From: Armatimonadota bacterium | Lineage (GTDB): Bacteria > Armatimonadota > Armatimonadia > Armatimonadales > Armatimonadaceae | Assembly (NCBI GenBank): GCA_014381035.1 | Contig: JACMIS010000806.1 | Coordinates: forward strand, 1-6,094 | Length of the DNA stretch: 6,094 nucleotides | Direction: 5' to 3' | Part shown: positions 1 through 5,143 of the stretch, piece after piece | Numbering within the stretch: position 1 is the stretch's first letter | Layout of the letters: each line of letters starts with the position of its first letter | Position numbers and translations under genes: made by a program | Notes under the pieces: model-generated | Databases searched by the model: none | What the model saw: the letters and a program-made list of their open reading frames with translations, nothing else | Told to the model about the DNA's origin: nothing

Positions 1-140
1 ACCAATGACCCAATGACCTAGCCTCCAAGAATGGATACGAGCGCATCGTGTCAGCTTACGTGCTGACGGATGGTAAACGGCTTTGGATAATCACCGAAGC
101 CGACCGCTCTTCCACTATTTTGTTGCCGGAAGAGTATTAA
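1..140 (+). pseudogene. 3' end of a small unknown gene, frame broken
   Basis: The stretch 12-140 reads as a natural-looking protein tail, beginning NDLASKNGYERIVSAYV and ending in TEADRSSTILLPEEY before TAA at 138-140. I do not recognise the family. No ATG lies in this frame, and a TGA at 6-8 closes it on the left. An 8-bp tandem duplication at 2-17 explains this: with one copy removed, the frame entering from the left edge (T-N-D) joins this tail without a stop, whereas with both copies it hits TAG at 19-21. The gene is therefore probably frameshifted, and its 5' end lies outside the window. A GTG at 48-50 could give a 30-residue product, but no ribosome binding site supports it. The break is clear from the sequence; calling it a former gene rests on protein-like composition only. 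Confidence 0.5.
2..17. repeat. 8-bp tandem duplication (CCAATGAC x2)
   Basis: CCAATGAC occurs twice head to tail (2-9 and 10-17). Eight is not a multiple of three, so the duplication shifts the reading frame of the tail that follows. It looks like a replication-slippage event. Confidence 0.85.
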
Positions 141-149
141 GGCGATGGA

Positions 150-176
150 GGGGCTGGGTTCTGAAATCCCGGCCCC
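150..176 (+). terminator. GC-rich hairpin, possible terminator
   Basis: GGGGCTGGG at 150-158 pairs with CCCGGCCCC at 168-176. This gives nine base pairs, one of them a U-G wobble on the plus strand, around a 9-nt loop. It lies 10 bases after the stop codon at 138-140, where a terminator is expected. The sequence that follows has no proper U-run, so it is either a weak intrinsic terminator or a 3'-end stabilising hairpin. Confidence 0.5.
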
Positions 177-206
177 ACCTTAATCTCATCTGAACTTAGT
201 TCTATA

Positions 207-410
207 TTGACGACCACACTGACCACATCGGTCCGCATTCAGCGGCGCGTGTTCACTACAACGGGGACAGACTTTCAACTGCTCGGGTATGACCCGCGCA
301 ACCGCTGGCTTGACGCCGACTGGCTCAGTGGCCCGGAAATGGGGATGTGGTACGGAATGAACAGGCTCATGGTAGGACAGGTTGTTTTCCAGAATGCCGT
401 CAGGGTCTGA
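207..410 (+). CDS. hypothetical small protein, 67 aa
   Basis: The open frame starts at a TTG codon and ends in TGA. I do not recognise the product. The first 17 residues are Thr/Arg-rich and look like chance sequence. From about residue 20 the composition is more protein-like (GTDFQLLGYDPRNRWLDADW, then a Trp/Met-rich stretch), with no membrane segment or known motif. There is no Shine-Dalgarno sequence before the TTG. It lies 44 bases before the XRE-repressor remnant on the same strand, so it could be the decayed partner of that regulator, but nothing identifies it as a toxin. It may be a gene fragment rather than a complete gene. Confidence 0.3.
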   Translation: MTTTLTTSVRIQRRVFTTTGTDFQLLGYDPRNRWLDADWLSGPEMGMWYGMNRLMVGQVVFQNAVRV

Positions 411-454
411 GCGAATGTGAGCATGAACATTCTGTACATCGCCATCAGGGCTGA

Positions 455-688
455 CCCTTACGTGCTCCTGAGTTGTTGCGGAAGGCGCGCGTAGAGGCGA
501 GTCTGACCCAGGAATAGCTTGCCGAGCGTTTGGGGATGGGGCAAGCGATTGTCAGCAACTACGAATGCGAGGAGCATCGATTAAACCCTATCGAACTAAC
601 GCAAGTCTTGGATGGTATCGGTATGTCGCTATGTACCTTTATTGACCAGTACGAACGCGAGACGGGACATATAAACGCCGAGGGATGA
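455..688 (+). pseudogene. XRE/Cro-type HTH regulator with internal amber stop
   Basis: Read through one stop codon, this frame gives a textbook XRE (HTH_3) DNA-binding domain: PELLRKARVEASLTQE, then TAG at 515-517, then LAERLGMGQAIVSNYE. The tail continues through ELTQVLDGIGMSLCTFIDQY to TGA at 686-688. In this family the residue replaced by the stop is usually Glu or Gln, one base change from TAG (GAG or CAG), so a point mutation is the simplest cause. No start codon exists in frame: TGA at 452-454 closes it, and the Met at 423-425 belongs to another frame, so the 5' end is damaged as well. Family assignment is secure from the helix-turn-helix pattern. Loss of function is inferred, and a suppressor tRNA or a base error could change that view. 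Confidence 0.8.
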
Positions 689-911
689 AGCCGAACGTGG
701 CTCTGGGGTAGTCGGTGGCGTGCCGGAGGCACGGAACCGGGCGGAGTGTTGGGCGCAACCCAACCGGAGCATGCAGAAGTTTCGTGAACAGATACCCACC
801 GGGTTATTCCAGCTTAACAGCAGGTTGCGGAGTGAACACCAGGACGCAGAACGTTGTAATGAACTCGTAGAATCTGTCTTTATTCTGGGTGAGTATCAAC
901 AAGTATCAGAA
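689..911. other. no gene recognised; two short hairpins
   Basis: This stretch separates the XRE remnant from the tRNA. A GTG-started frame runs from 720 into the tRNA and ends with residues that are only antisense tRNA, so I do not call it a gene. Two perfect short inverted repeats occur: CGTGCC/GGCACG (719-724 and 728-733, 3-nt loop) and GTTGGG/CCCAAC (748-753 and 759-764, 5-nt loop). Neither is followed by a T-run on either strand. The part just downstream of the tRNA (870-911) shows no intrinsic terminator. Confidence 0.4.
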
Positions 912-983
912 AGCCGACGACCGGATTCGAACCGGTGACCTGCTGTTTACGAAACAGCTGCTCTACCACTGAGCCACGTCGGC
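912..983 (-). tRNA. tRNA-Thr (anticodon CGU)
   Basis: The minus strand folds into a complete cloverleaf. The 7-bp acceptor stem is GCCGACG/CGTCGGC (983-977 with 919-913), and the D-stem GCTC/GAGC has a 7-nt loop containing GG. The anticodon stem GCTGT/ACAGC has loop TTCGTAA, the variable loop has 5 nt, and the T-stem ACCGG/CCGGT has loop TTCGAAT. Anticodon bases 34-36 are CGT, which read ACG (Thr). The discriminator base at 912 is U, and the CCA end is not encoded. All stems are perfectly paired, so the gene should be functional. It is alone, with no second tRNA in the window. Confidence 0.97.
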
Positions 984-1006
984 ATGCTCTCGAAAGAGAC
1001 GGGCAA

Positions 1007-1035
1007 AGTGTACCATGAGAGGAAACGGGCGTCAA
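1007..1035 (-). promoter_or_regulatory. sigma70-type promoter of tRNA-Thr
   Basis: On the minus strand, TTGACG (1035-1030) and TACACT (1012-1007) are separated by exactly 17 bases. The predicted start lies near position 1000, about 17 bases before the mature tRNA 5' end at 983. The match to consensus and the position relative to the tRNA make this the best promoter in the window. Confidence 0.8.
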
Positions 1036-1115
1036 CTATGTTCGCTCGCGTCCGTTCCGTGCGCCCACGTTCGAAGGCGTAGGCAGTACAGGCTGTTATT
1101 TACAATCGCTTTTTT

Positions 1116-1148
1116 GCCGAGTCAGGCGAAGTCTTTGCCTGACCCGGC
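1116..1148 (-). other. strong hairpin after the PhyH gene
   Basis: A 12-bp inverted repeat flanks a 9-nt loop (arms 1116-1127 and 1137-1148), just past the stop of the dioxygenase gene. As minus-strand RNA the only imperfect pair is G-U; as plus-strand RNA it would be an A-C mismatch. The structure therefore fits the dioxygenase transcript. On that strand the stem is followed by an A-run (1115-1110) instead of the U-run of an intrinsic terminator, so it is better read as a 3'-end stabiliser or factor-dependent terminator. The remaining bases between it and the tRNA promoter hold nothing I can identify. Confidence 0.6.
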
Positions 1149-1156
1149 ACCGGTGC

Positions 1157-1963
1157 TCAACCGGCTAAGACGCGGCGGATTTCGGTATCCCAGGTTCCGG
1201 CGATACGCGCTCCGTGTTCCAATTCGCCCCCGGTCGCATACGGTCCGGTCAGCACCATTCGTTTCGACACTTCGAATCCTCCTCGCGCGACGCCGTTCTG
1301 GTCAGCGTTCATGAAATGTAGCGCGACCCCGGCGCGTTCGTGGTCGGTCACGTTGCTGCCAGTCGCGTGTGGCGTCCCGTAACAAAAGAACAACGCGCCG
1401 CCCGCGCCGATTTCGAGCGGCACCGCCTTCGTTTCGTCGGGGTAACACCGGATGTGGTGGTTGCTATCGGGGTCGCGCTCGTGCGATAACTTCTCCGCGA
1501 ACGCCTCGGGAATCACCCGGAGCGTACCGTTCTCCACAGTAGCGTCGTGAACTGCCGTCCATAGCGCGGTGCCTTTGAGCGGGTCGGGAATCTGGAAATA
1601 GGCGTTATCCTGATGCCAATTCGTGCCCGCACCCTGTCTCCCGGGCTTCAAAAACACCTGATCAAGATGCAGGACCACGGGACCGCCGATCAACTGCTCG
1701 ACGGCTTCCAGGACTTTGGGCGCGAACGGCATGGCGCGGAAGAAGGCGCTGTGCGGAAACATGGGACACAGTTGCAGGTTGACTTTGGCTTGCGATTCCG
1801 TTTTGCCGTCACCCTCAGTGGCGACGTTATGCAGTTTACCTTCCGATTTGAGCCGTTCCAGTTCGGCACGCATCGCAGAAACTTCCTCGGCGGTCCAGAA
1901 CTCAGACACGGCGAGGTAGCCCTGTGTTCGAAACTGATGAATCTGTCCATCATTGAATTGCAT
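1157..1963 (-). CDS. phytanoyl-CoA dioxygenase (PhyH) family protein
   Basis: A 268-residue cytoplasmic Fe(II)/2-oxoglutarate-dependent oxygenase of the PhyH family, of usual family length. The iron triad is visible as His117-x-Asp119 in NWHQDNAYF and His199 in YGTPHATGSN. Arg210 in DHERAGVALHF is placed to bind the 2-oxoglutarate carboxylate. An N-terminal helical part (about 1-45) precedes the jelly-roll core (about 60-220). The family hydroxylates varied small molecules, so the substrate cannot be read from sequence. I chose the ATG at 1963 because AAAAGGAAT lies about 8 bases upstream and the protein then begins MQFNDGQIHQFRTQGYLAVS, typical of PhyH N-termini. The frame is open up to 2074, but that would run into the divergent araC gene. 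It faces away from an AraC regulator across a short shared control region, which suggests control by that regulator. Confidence 0.92.
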   Translation of the reverse strand: MQFNDGQIHQFRTQGYLAVSEFWTAEEVSAMRAELERLKSEGKLHNVATEGDGKTESQAKVNLQLCPMFPHSAFFRAMPFAPKVLEAVEQLIGGPVVLHLDQVFLKPGRQGAGTNWHQDNAYFQIPDPLKGTALWTAVHDATVENGTLRVIPEAFAEKLSHERDPDSNHHIRCYPDETKAVPLEIGAGGALFFCYGTPHATGSNVTDHERAGVALHFMNADQNGVARGGFEVSKRMVLTGPYATGGELEHGARIAGTWDTEIRRVLAG

Positions 1964-2066
1964 AGCAGCTATTCCTTTTATTTTTTGTCTCGTCGGCGAT
2001 GTATTGTACAGGTGGGTATACCTATCGCCAGTTGCAACCGTGCACCGTTTCTGGTATTTTTTCACT
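1964..2066. promoter_or_regulatory. shared divergent control region, PhyH / AraC
   Basis: Rightward promoter: TTGCAA (2032-2037), 17 bases, TATTTT (2055-2060). The predicted transcript start falls at or next to the ATG of the AraC gene at 2067. There is no Shine-Dalgarno sequence before that ATG, so the mRNA may be leaderless. Leftward: TACAAT (2008-2003) is a good -10 for the dioxygenase gene, but the hexamer 17 bases upstream (CTGGCG) is a poor -35, as expected for an activator-dependent promoter. Two palindromes are candidate operators: GTTGCAAC (2031-2038), which covers the rightward -35, and GGTATACC (2015-2022), inside a wider AGGT/ACCT repeat. Positions are seen in the sequence; function is inferred. 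Confidence 0.6.
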
Positions 2067-2942
2067 ATGCGCACCGGATTTTCCCGAACGGCTGTGGTGC
2101 CGGAAACGATCGCGCTAGGCGACGTTCCGCTGATTGCGGTGCCCGTAGGAGAACCGCCGGTGATCGAATGGATCGGCGTTGGGCAGCACGGGCGGTATGC
2201 CCGCGAGGACTACCGGTTACCAAAGTCCTGGTGTTTGCACCTGTATCGTTGGAGCGGCGCACTGCGTGTCGCGGAAATCGCGCTTCCGGTGTCGCCGGGG
2301 TATGTCAGCATCGTGCCGCCGAACCTGCCGCTTTCGCATTTCTTTCGGACGGGCGACCCGCCCGCCGTGCATCTTTCGTGTGGGTTCCGCCTCTCGGCAG
2401 CCGGCTCCGTCCCGGAAGTGACGTTGCCGATGATGGGAGACTCAGGGGAATCATTCGGCGTCCTAAACATCGCCTGGGAAAAGGCTATCGGTGTCTTCGG
2501 CGCCGCGCCGCGCCGCGCGGAAGTTCTGCTGTGGGATATTTTATGGCGTCTCGCGGAGGGCGCGGGTGGCGGCATTCGGGGCGAAAACGAGGTAGAGAGT
2601 AGACGCCAACCCAACGCCGTGAGGCGCACGCGGGAAGCCATCGAACTGCGCCTTGCCGAGCCACTCCGGGTAGCTGACCTTGCCCGATCTGTGGATCTGT
2701 CGCATAACCACCTCACCCGACTTTTTCACGCGGCGACGGGGAAAACTGTAGTGGCATACCTGCGTGAGCGACGTATGGACCGCGCGGTCCGCCTCCTGCG
2801 TCATACGACACTCCCTATAAAGCAGGTCGCGGCGCAGGTGGGTCTAAAAGACCTACATCAATTTAACAAGGCGATACGTGCCGCCACCGGTGTATCGCCG
2901 CGCACCATCCGTAGTGGCTTAGAAGGCGCCGGGAAGGAGTAA
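2067..2942 (+). CDS. AraC-family transcriptional regulator
   Basis: A 291-residue regulator with the usual two-part build. Residues about 15-165 form a beta-rich, cupin-like sensor domain (YRLPKSWCLHLYRWSG, then PGYVSIVPPNLPLSHFF, the typical face of AraC ligand pockets). Residues about 187-283 form the two-helix-turn-helix DNA-binding domain. The first HTH is LRVADLARSVDLSHNHLTRL (200-219). The second is IKQVAAQVGLKDLHQFNKAI (251-270), followed by the signature ATGVSPRTIR. The ATG at 2067 puts Met just before the sensor domain. An in-frame ATG at 1953 would overlap the divergent dioxygenase gene and add an unlikely leader. No ribosome binding site precedes 2067, but a promoter placing the transcript start there suggests a leaderless mRNA. 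It probably senses a sugar-like or small organic ligand and activates the neighbouring oxygenase. The ligand is unknown. Confidence 0.93.
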   Translation: MRTGFSRTAVVPETIALGDVPLIAVPVGEPPVIEWIGVGQHGRYAREDYRLPKSWCLHLYRWSGALRVAEIALPVSPGYVSIVPPNLPLSHFFRTGDPPAVHLSCGFRLSAAGSVPEVTLPMMGDSGESFGVLNIAWEKAIGVFGAAPRRAEVLLWDILWRLAEGAGGGIRGENEVESRRQPNAVRRTREAIELRLAEPLRVADLARSVDLSHNHLTRLFHAATGKTVVAYLRERRMDRAVRLLRHTTLPIKQVAAQVGLKDLHQFNKAIRAATGVSPRTIRSGLEGAGKE

Positions 2943-3092
2943 TGAGGCGTCGGCACGGGCGGGTTCTGGCGCGATCACTGTGAAACCGTTCGGTCCAGAG
3001 ACGTAGGCGCGGGCGCAGGGCAGTGCGTCCGCGACCCGCTCTATAGAAACAACCACTTTGAGTCCGTAGATGAAAGTCCCGTCGAGGTCACT
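2919..3092 (-). pseudogene. C-terminal remnant of an unrecognised gene
   Basis: On the minus strand 57 codons are open between TAG (3093-3095) and TAA (2919-2921). They read like genuine protein, for example FIYGLKVVVSIERVADALPC followed by ARAYVSGPNGFTVIAPEP, with C/G-rich third codon positions like the other genes here. I cannot assign a family. There is no ATG. A GTG at 3056 could begin a 45-residue product but lacks a convincing ribosome binding site, so this is more likely the tail of a longer gene. Its last 24 bases overlap the end of the convergent AraC gene. It points away from the HxlR-type remnant starting near 3102, the usual arrangement of an HxlR regulator and its target, so it may be what is left of that target. 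Confidence 0.4.
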
Positions 3093-3101
3093 CTATTTTA
3101 G

Positions 3102-3387
3102 ATGCTCCTTGTCTGTGGAAAAACAGCCTTGTTGTGCCAGGAGTTGACAACTGCTGCTTGCCGGGCCGCTCGGCTTCAACGAACTGAGCCGACAAGCGTC
3201 CGGCATCAACACGACGACCCTTTCCCAACGCCTGTCACTTCTGGAGCAACATAGCCTCATCACGAGAACGGTACAACCCGCCGCGCCACCGCGCATTTCC
3301 TACGAACTTACGGAGGCGGGACGGGCTTTGAAGAAGGTGATCCACGAGATCGCCGTGTGGAGCGAGAGTTATTTGGAACCGCTTTGA
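3102..3387 (+). pseudogene. HxlR-family regulator, frameshifted
   Basis: The C-terminal two thirds (3148-3387) is a clear HxlR-type winged helix: LLLAGPLGFNELSRQ, then INTTTLSQRLSLLEQHSLIT, the wing RTVQPAAPPRISYELTEAGR, and a last helix ending SESYLEPL before TGA at 3385-3387. This frame has no start codon and is closed by TGA at 3145-3147. The preceding piece lies in another frame (ATG at 3102, reading LLVCGKTALLCQELT). It resembles the start of HxlR proteins, where a Cys is followed by a helix leading to K/R-W-T-L-L. Joining the two needs a one-base shift around 3144-3150. HxlR proteins normally have about 100-130 residues, so the remnant is nearly full length but broken. The HxlR call is firm for the second part; the start is inferred. 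Confidence 0.68.
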
Positions 3388-3521
3388 GTGGAAGAGAATA
3401 AAGGCGGGGGTGAGCTTGGATAAATGCTCGATCAAGTGCGAGTTGACCCTTCTGTTTGGCGAGTCAACGCCTTCGTGCGGAGCCGTCGGGAGAACCCACC
3501 TTACGCTTTCGCTGACTCGGC
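3388..3521. other. intergenic, one inverted repeat
   Basis: I see no gene here that stands out over chance frames on either strand. GTTGAC (3442-3447) and GTCAAC (3463-3468) form an inverted repeat with a 15-base spacer. The arms are too short and too far apart to call a terminator. It lies between the ends of two converging units, the HxlR remnant (plus) and the small ORF 3522-3683 (minus). Confidence 0.3.
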
Positions 3522-3683
3522 TCATCGGTTGGTGGCGAAGCGGGCGAACCGCAAGAGCAGGAGGAGCAAGGTAAACCCCTCTTCTTCGCTGATCGGGGAG
3601 ACAATCCCGTGGGCTGCCTCATCGCGCCAATACGTAAGCAACGTGGGTTCGGGATAAGCAGAGAGCGCAACCACCGATTTCAC
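3522..3683 (-). CDS. small unknown ORF or gene tail, 53 aa
   Basis: GTG at 3683 opens a 53-residue frame ending in TGA at 3522-3524. The sequence looks like real protein: ALSAYPEPTLLTYWRDEAAH, then GIVSPISEEEGF, then six leucines in a row and a basic end (RFARFATNR). The Leu run is followed by Arg/Phe, so it is more likely an amphipathic or hydrophobic helix than a full membrane segment. I do not recognise the family. No Shine-Dalgarno sequence precedes the GTG, and the frame stays open a little further upstream to a TAG, so this may be the C-terminal end of a lost gene. Confidence 0.4.
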   Translation of the reverse strand: MKSVVALSAYPEPTLLTYWRDEAAHGIVSPISEEEGFTLLLLLLRFARFATNR

Positions 3684-3908
3684 TCTCAGTGCGGTGCAGT
3701 TAGCGTACTAAATTTTCCCTGAAAGCGGTTTTCTCAAAACACTTGGAAATGAGGCAACACCCCCACGAAGTAGGATGATGCCAACATCGCCTATGTTCGA
3801 TAGTGTCCCGGTTCTCGCATATTTCGTCACGCAACTTCTTTATGATTTAATTCATTCAAGTATTCATTTATATCCTAATTTACTCCTAATGAGCGGAGCG
3901 GCATTAGA
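3684..3908. other. intergenic, AT-rich right half
   Basis: No recognised gene. The left part contains a small hairpin, GTTTT-CTC-AAAAC (3728-3740). Bases about 3840-3890 are strongly AT-rich compared with the rest of the window and contain two pairs of short direct repeats, listed separately. A 54-codon plus-strand frame (3775-3939) crosses the region but has no support as a gene. The alpha/beta hydrolase transcript enters from the right at 3909, and I see no intrinsic terminator for it. Confidence 0.4.
3850..3890. repeat. helically phased direct repeats
   Basis: ATTCATT occurs at 3850-3856 and 3862-3868, and TCCTAAT at 3873-3879 and 3884-3890. The four units start 12, 11 and 11 bases apart, close to one turn of DNA, so they face the same side of the helix. 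That geometry is typical of tandem regulator sites such as those of OmpR/PhoB-type response regulators. No such protein is in the window, and AT-rich chance is possible. Confidence 0.45.
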
Positions 3909-4775
3909 TCAAGCACGGGTTGTTGACCGAAGAAACTGAGTAACCTCACTGATGACCTGTTCTGCCTCCTCTTCCATGGGAAAATGACCCGCCTCAGGTA
4001 ACTCGATAACGTTGGTGCGAGTCAGCAAACCTTCCCACTTCTTTAAGTGTTGTCTGCTAAATGCGCTATCCTTCATTCCCCACAGCACCAGGGAGGGGAT
4101 ATTTGCTATCGAGTTGCGTTGCTCGTACAGGGAAGAGAAGAACGGATCTGATGCACTCAAAGATTTAGCCAGATTCCACGTCCCTTCCCGAGAACCCGAC
4201 TCGACGAAAGGAGCGAGGTAGGCTTTTCGTATCGCAGGCGTTAACACGGTCTTCTTCGCGAACAGAGCAGGAAGAAGAATCCGCGCGGAGAAAGCCAGGT
4301 GCAGATAAAGAAACTTCAAAACCGAGCCGTGCGCCATCCTGCCGATTTTTTCGGCGGTTGTCCCTTTCGTTGACCACATCCAGGTGTTGAAGAGGACGAG
4401 TCCGCGAACTTGTTCCGGCTTCCGCATTGCCGCCCCCAAGCCGATGGGACCGCCGAAGTCATGAACAACCAGGACATAAGCGCGGATTTCGAGCGTATCG
4501 AGCAGGCGGCGCAGGTTCCCCGCGTGATCTTCGGGGGTGCCTGTCCACCCTCGGGGCTTCTCGGAACGCCCGAACCCGATGTGATCCGGTGCGATCACAC
4601 GGTATTGTTCGGCGAGAGCGTTGATGAGGTGACGGTACATAAAGGAGTAGGTCGGTGTACCGTGTATCAGAACGACAGTCGGCCCGGTGCCTTGATCCAC
4701 ATAGGCCATGCGACCGCCGTTTACGTCAAGGTACTTAGGACTCGGTAGTGTTTGCGATAATTGTGTGTTTTTCAT
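3909..4775 (-). CDS. alpha/beta hydrolase, haloalkane-dehalogenase-like
   Basis: A 288-residue alpha/beta-fold hydrolase of the haloalkane dehalogenase/epoxide hydrolase type, full length. The oxyanion-hole loop is HGTPTYSFMYRHL (38-50). The nucleophile elbow VVHDFGGPIG gives Asp106 as the likely attacking residue. Asp236 in LVLWGMKD is the likely acid after strand 7, and His264 in EAGHFP is the catalytic base. A cap domain lies at about 130-215. An Asp nucleophile fits cleavage by an ester intermediate, as in dehalogenases and epoxide hydrolases. True haloalkane dehalogenases usually have HGNP and HDWGG, whose Asn and Trp hold the halide. Here they are Thr40 and Phe107, so dehalogenase activity is doubtful. 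I chose ATG 4775 because the in-frame ATG at 4814 overlaps the end of the upstream tetR remnant; only a weak GAAGA precedes 4775. No signal peptide. The gap of 16 bases to tetR indicates a former operon. Confidence 0.9.
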   Translation of the reverse strand: MKNTQLSQTLPSPKYLDVNGGRMAYVDQGTGPTVVLIHGTPTYSFMYRHLINALAEQYRVIAPDHIGFGRSEKPRGWTGTPEDHAGNLRRLLDTLEIRAYVLVVHDFGGPIGLGAAMRKPEQVRGLVLFNTWMWSTKGTTAEKIGRMAHGSVLKFLYLHLAFSARILLPALFAKKTVLTPAIRKAYLAPFVESGSREGTWNLAKSLSASDPFFSSLYEQRNSIANIPSLVLWGMKDSAFSRQHLKKWEGLLTRTNVIELPEAGHFPMEEEAEQVISEVTQFLRSTTRA

Positions 4776-4791
4776 GGGGTTTTCTTCGTGA

Positions 4792-5091
4792 TCACTGAAC
4801 AGTGAACAAATCAATCAGGCGGTCAGCGACTTCGTCAAGTGGATAGCTGGCAGGAGCCAGAAGATAATGTTGTGCCGCTCCGTCAATGGCGGCGAGCAGC
4901 AAAGCCGCGTCGGCGACATCGTCGAGAGGAATCATTTGGTGAATCTCTTGCAGATAGGCAACCAGTAGCGGGGCTAACTCCGTGCAAATGGACGGCTGGG
5001 CGCGGAGTTGATAGGTAAGCTTCCAGAAGTTCGGGTTGCGTCTTACCGTGGAAAAAGCCGCCCGAATGAAGTAAAGCGAAGTTCTGCTGGA
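4792..5091 (-). pseudogene. TetR-family regulator, N-terminal half missing
   Basis: The minus strand encodes 99 residues resembling the C-terminal ligand-binding domain of TetR/AcrR regulators: YFIRAAFSTVRRNPNFWKLT, YQLRAQPSICTELAPLLVAY, then DAALLLAAIDGAAQHYLLA and the ending DRLIDLFTVQ before TGA at 4792-4794. The DNA-binding HTH that should come first (roughly 50 residues, within about 90 missing) is absent, and the frame is closed by TGA at 5092-5094. The remnant cannot bind DNA. Sixteen bases separate its stop from the ATG of the alpha/beta hydrolase, so the two were probably one operon with TetR as local repressor; its loss could leave the hydrolase unregulated or without its promoter. 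An adjacent frame (5143 to about 5076) is also open but I cannot tie it to TetR. The family call rests on the FIRAAF...FWKLTYQLR pattern. Confidence 0.65.
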
Positions 5092-5143
5092 TCAGGGCGG
5101 TCTGCTGTTTGAAAACCACCACTTCCGCTTCAAAGGCAACATC

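Noticed and set aside
207..688. Toxin-antitoxin module (unknown ORF plus XRE regulator)
   Set aside because: The upstream ORF shows no toxin motif, the XRE gene is broken, and 44 bases separate them, so gene order alone is not enough.
720..938. 72-codon plus-strand frame starting at GTG
   Set aside because: Its end (RRPDSNR) is the antisense of the tRNA-Thr T-arm, it lacks a ribosome binding site and I recognise nothing in it.
1105..1160. Intrinsic terminator for the dioxygenase gene
   Set aside because: The stem is strong but an A-run, not a U-run, follows on the transcribed strand; on the plus strand the T-run precedes the stem.
1613..2602. Long plus-strand frame of 329 codons and other long frames over 1015-2716
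   Set aside because: They overlay the PhyH and AraC genes in other frames, are rich in Arg/Cys/Pro like GC-rich shadows, and cross the divergent control region.
3775..3939. 54-codon plus-strand frame with a hydrophobic middle
   Set aside because: It lies in AT-rich DNA, overlaps the end of the convergent hydrolase gene, and its only AGGA is too close to the ATG. No family resemblance.
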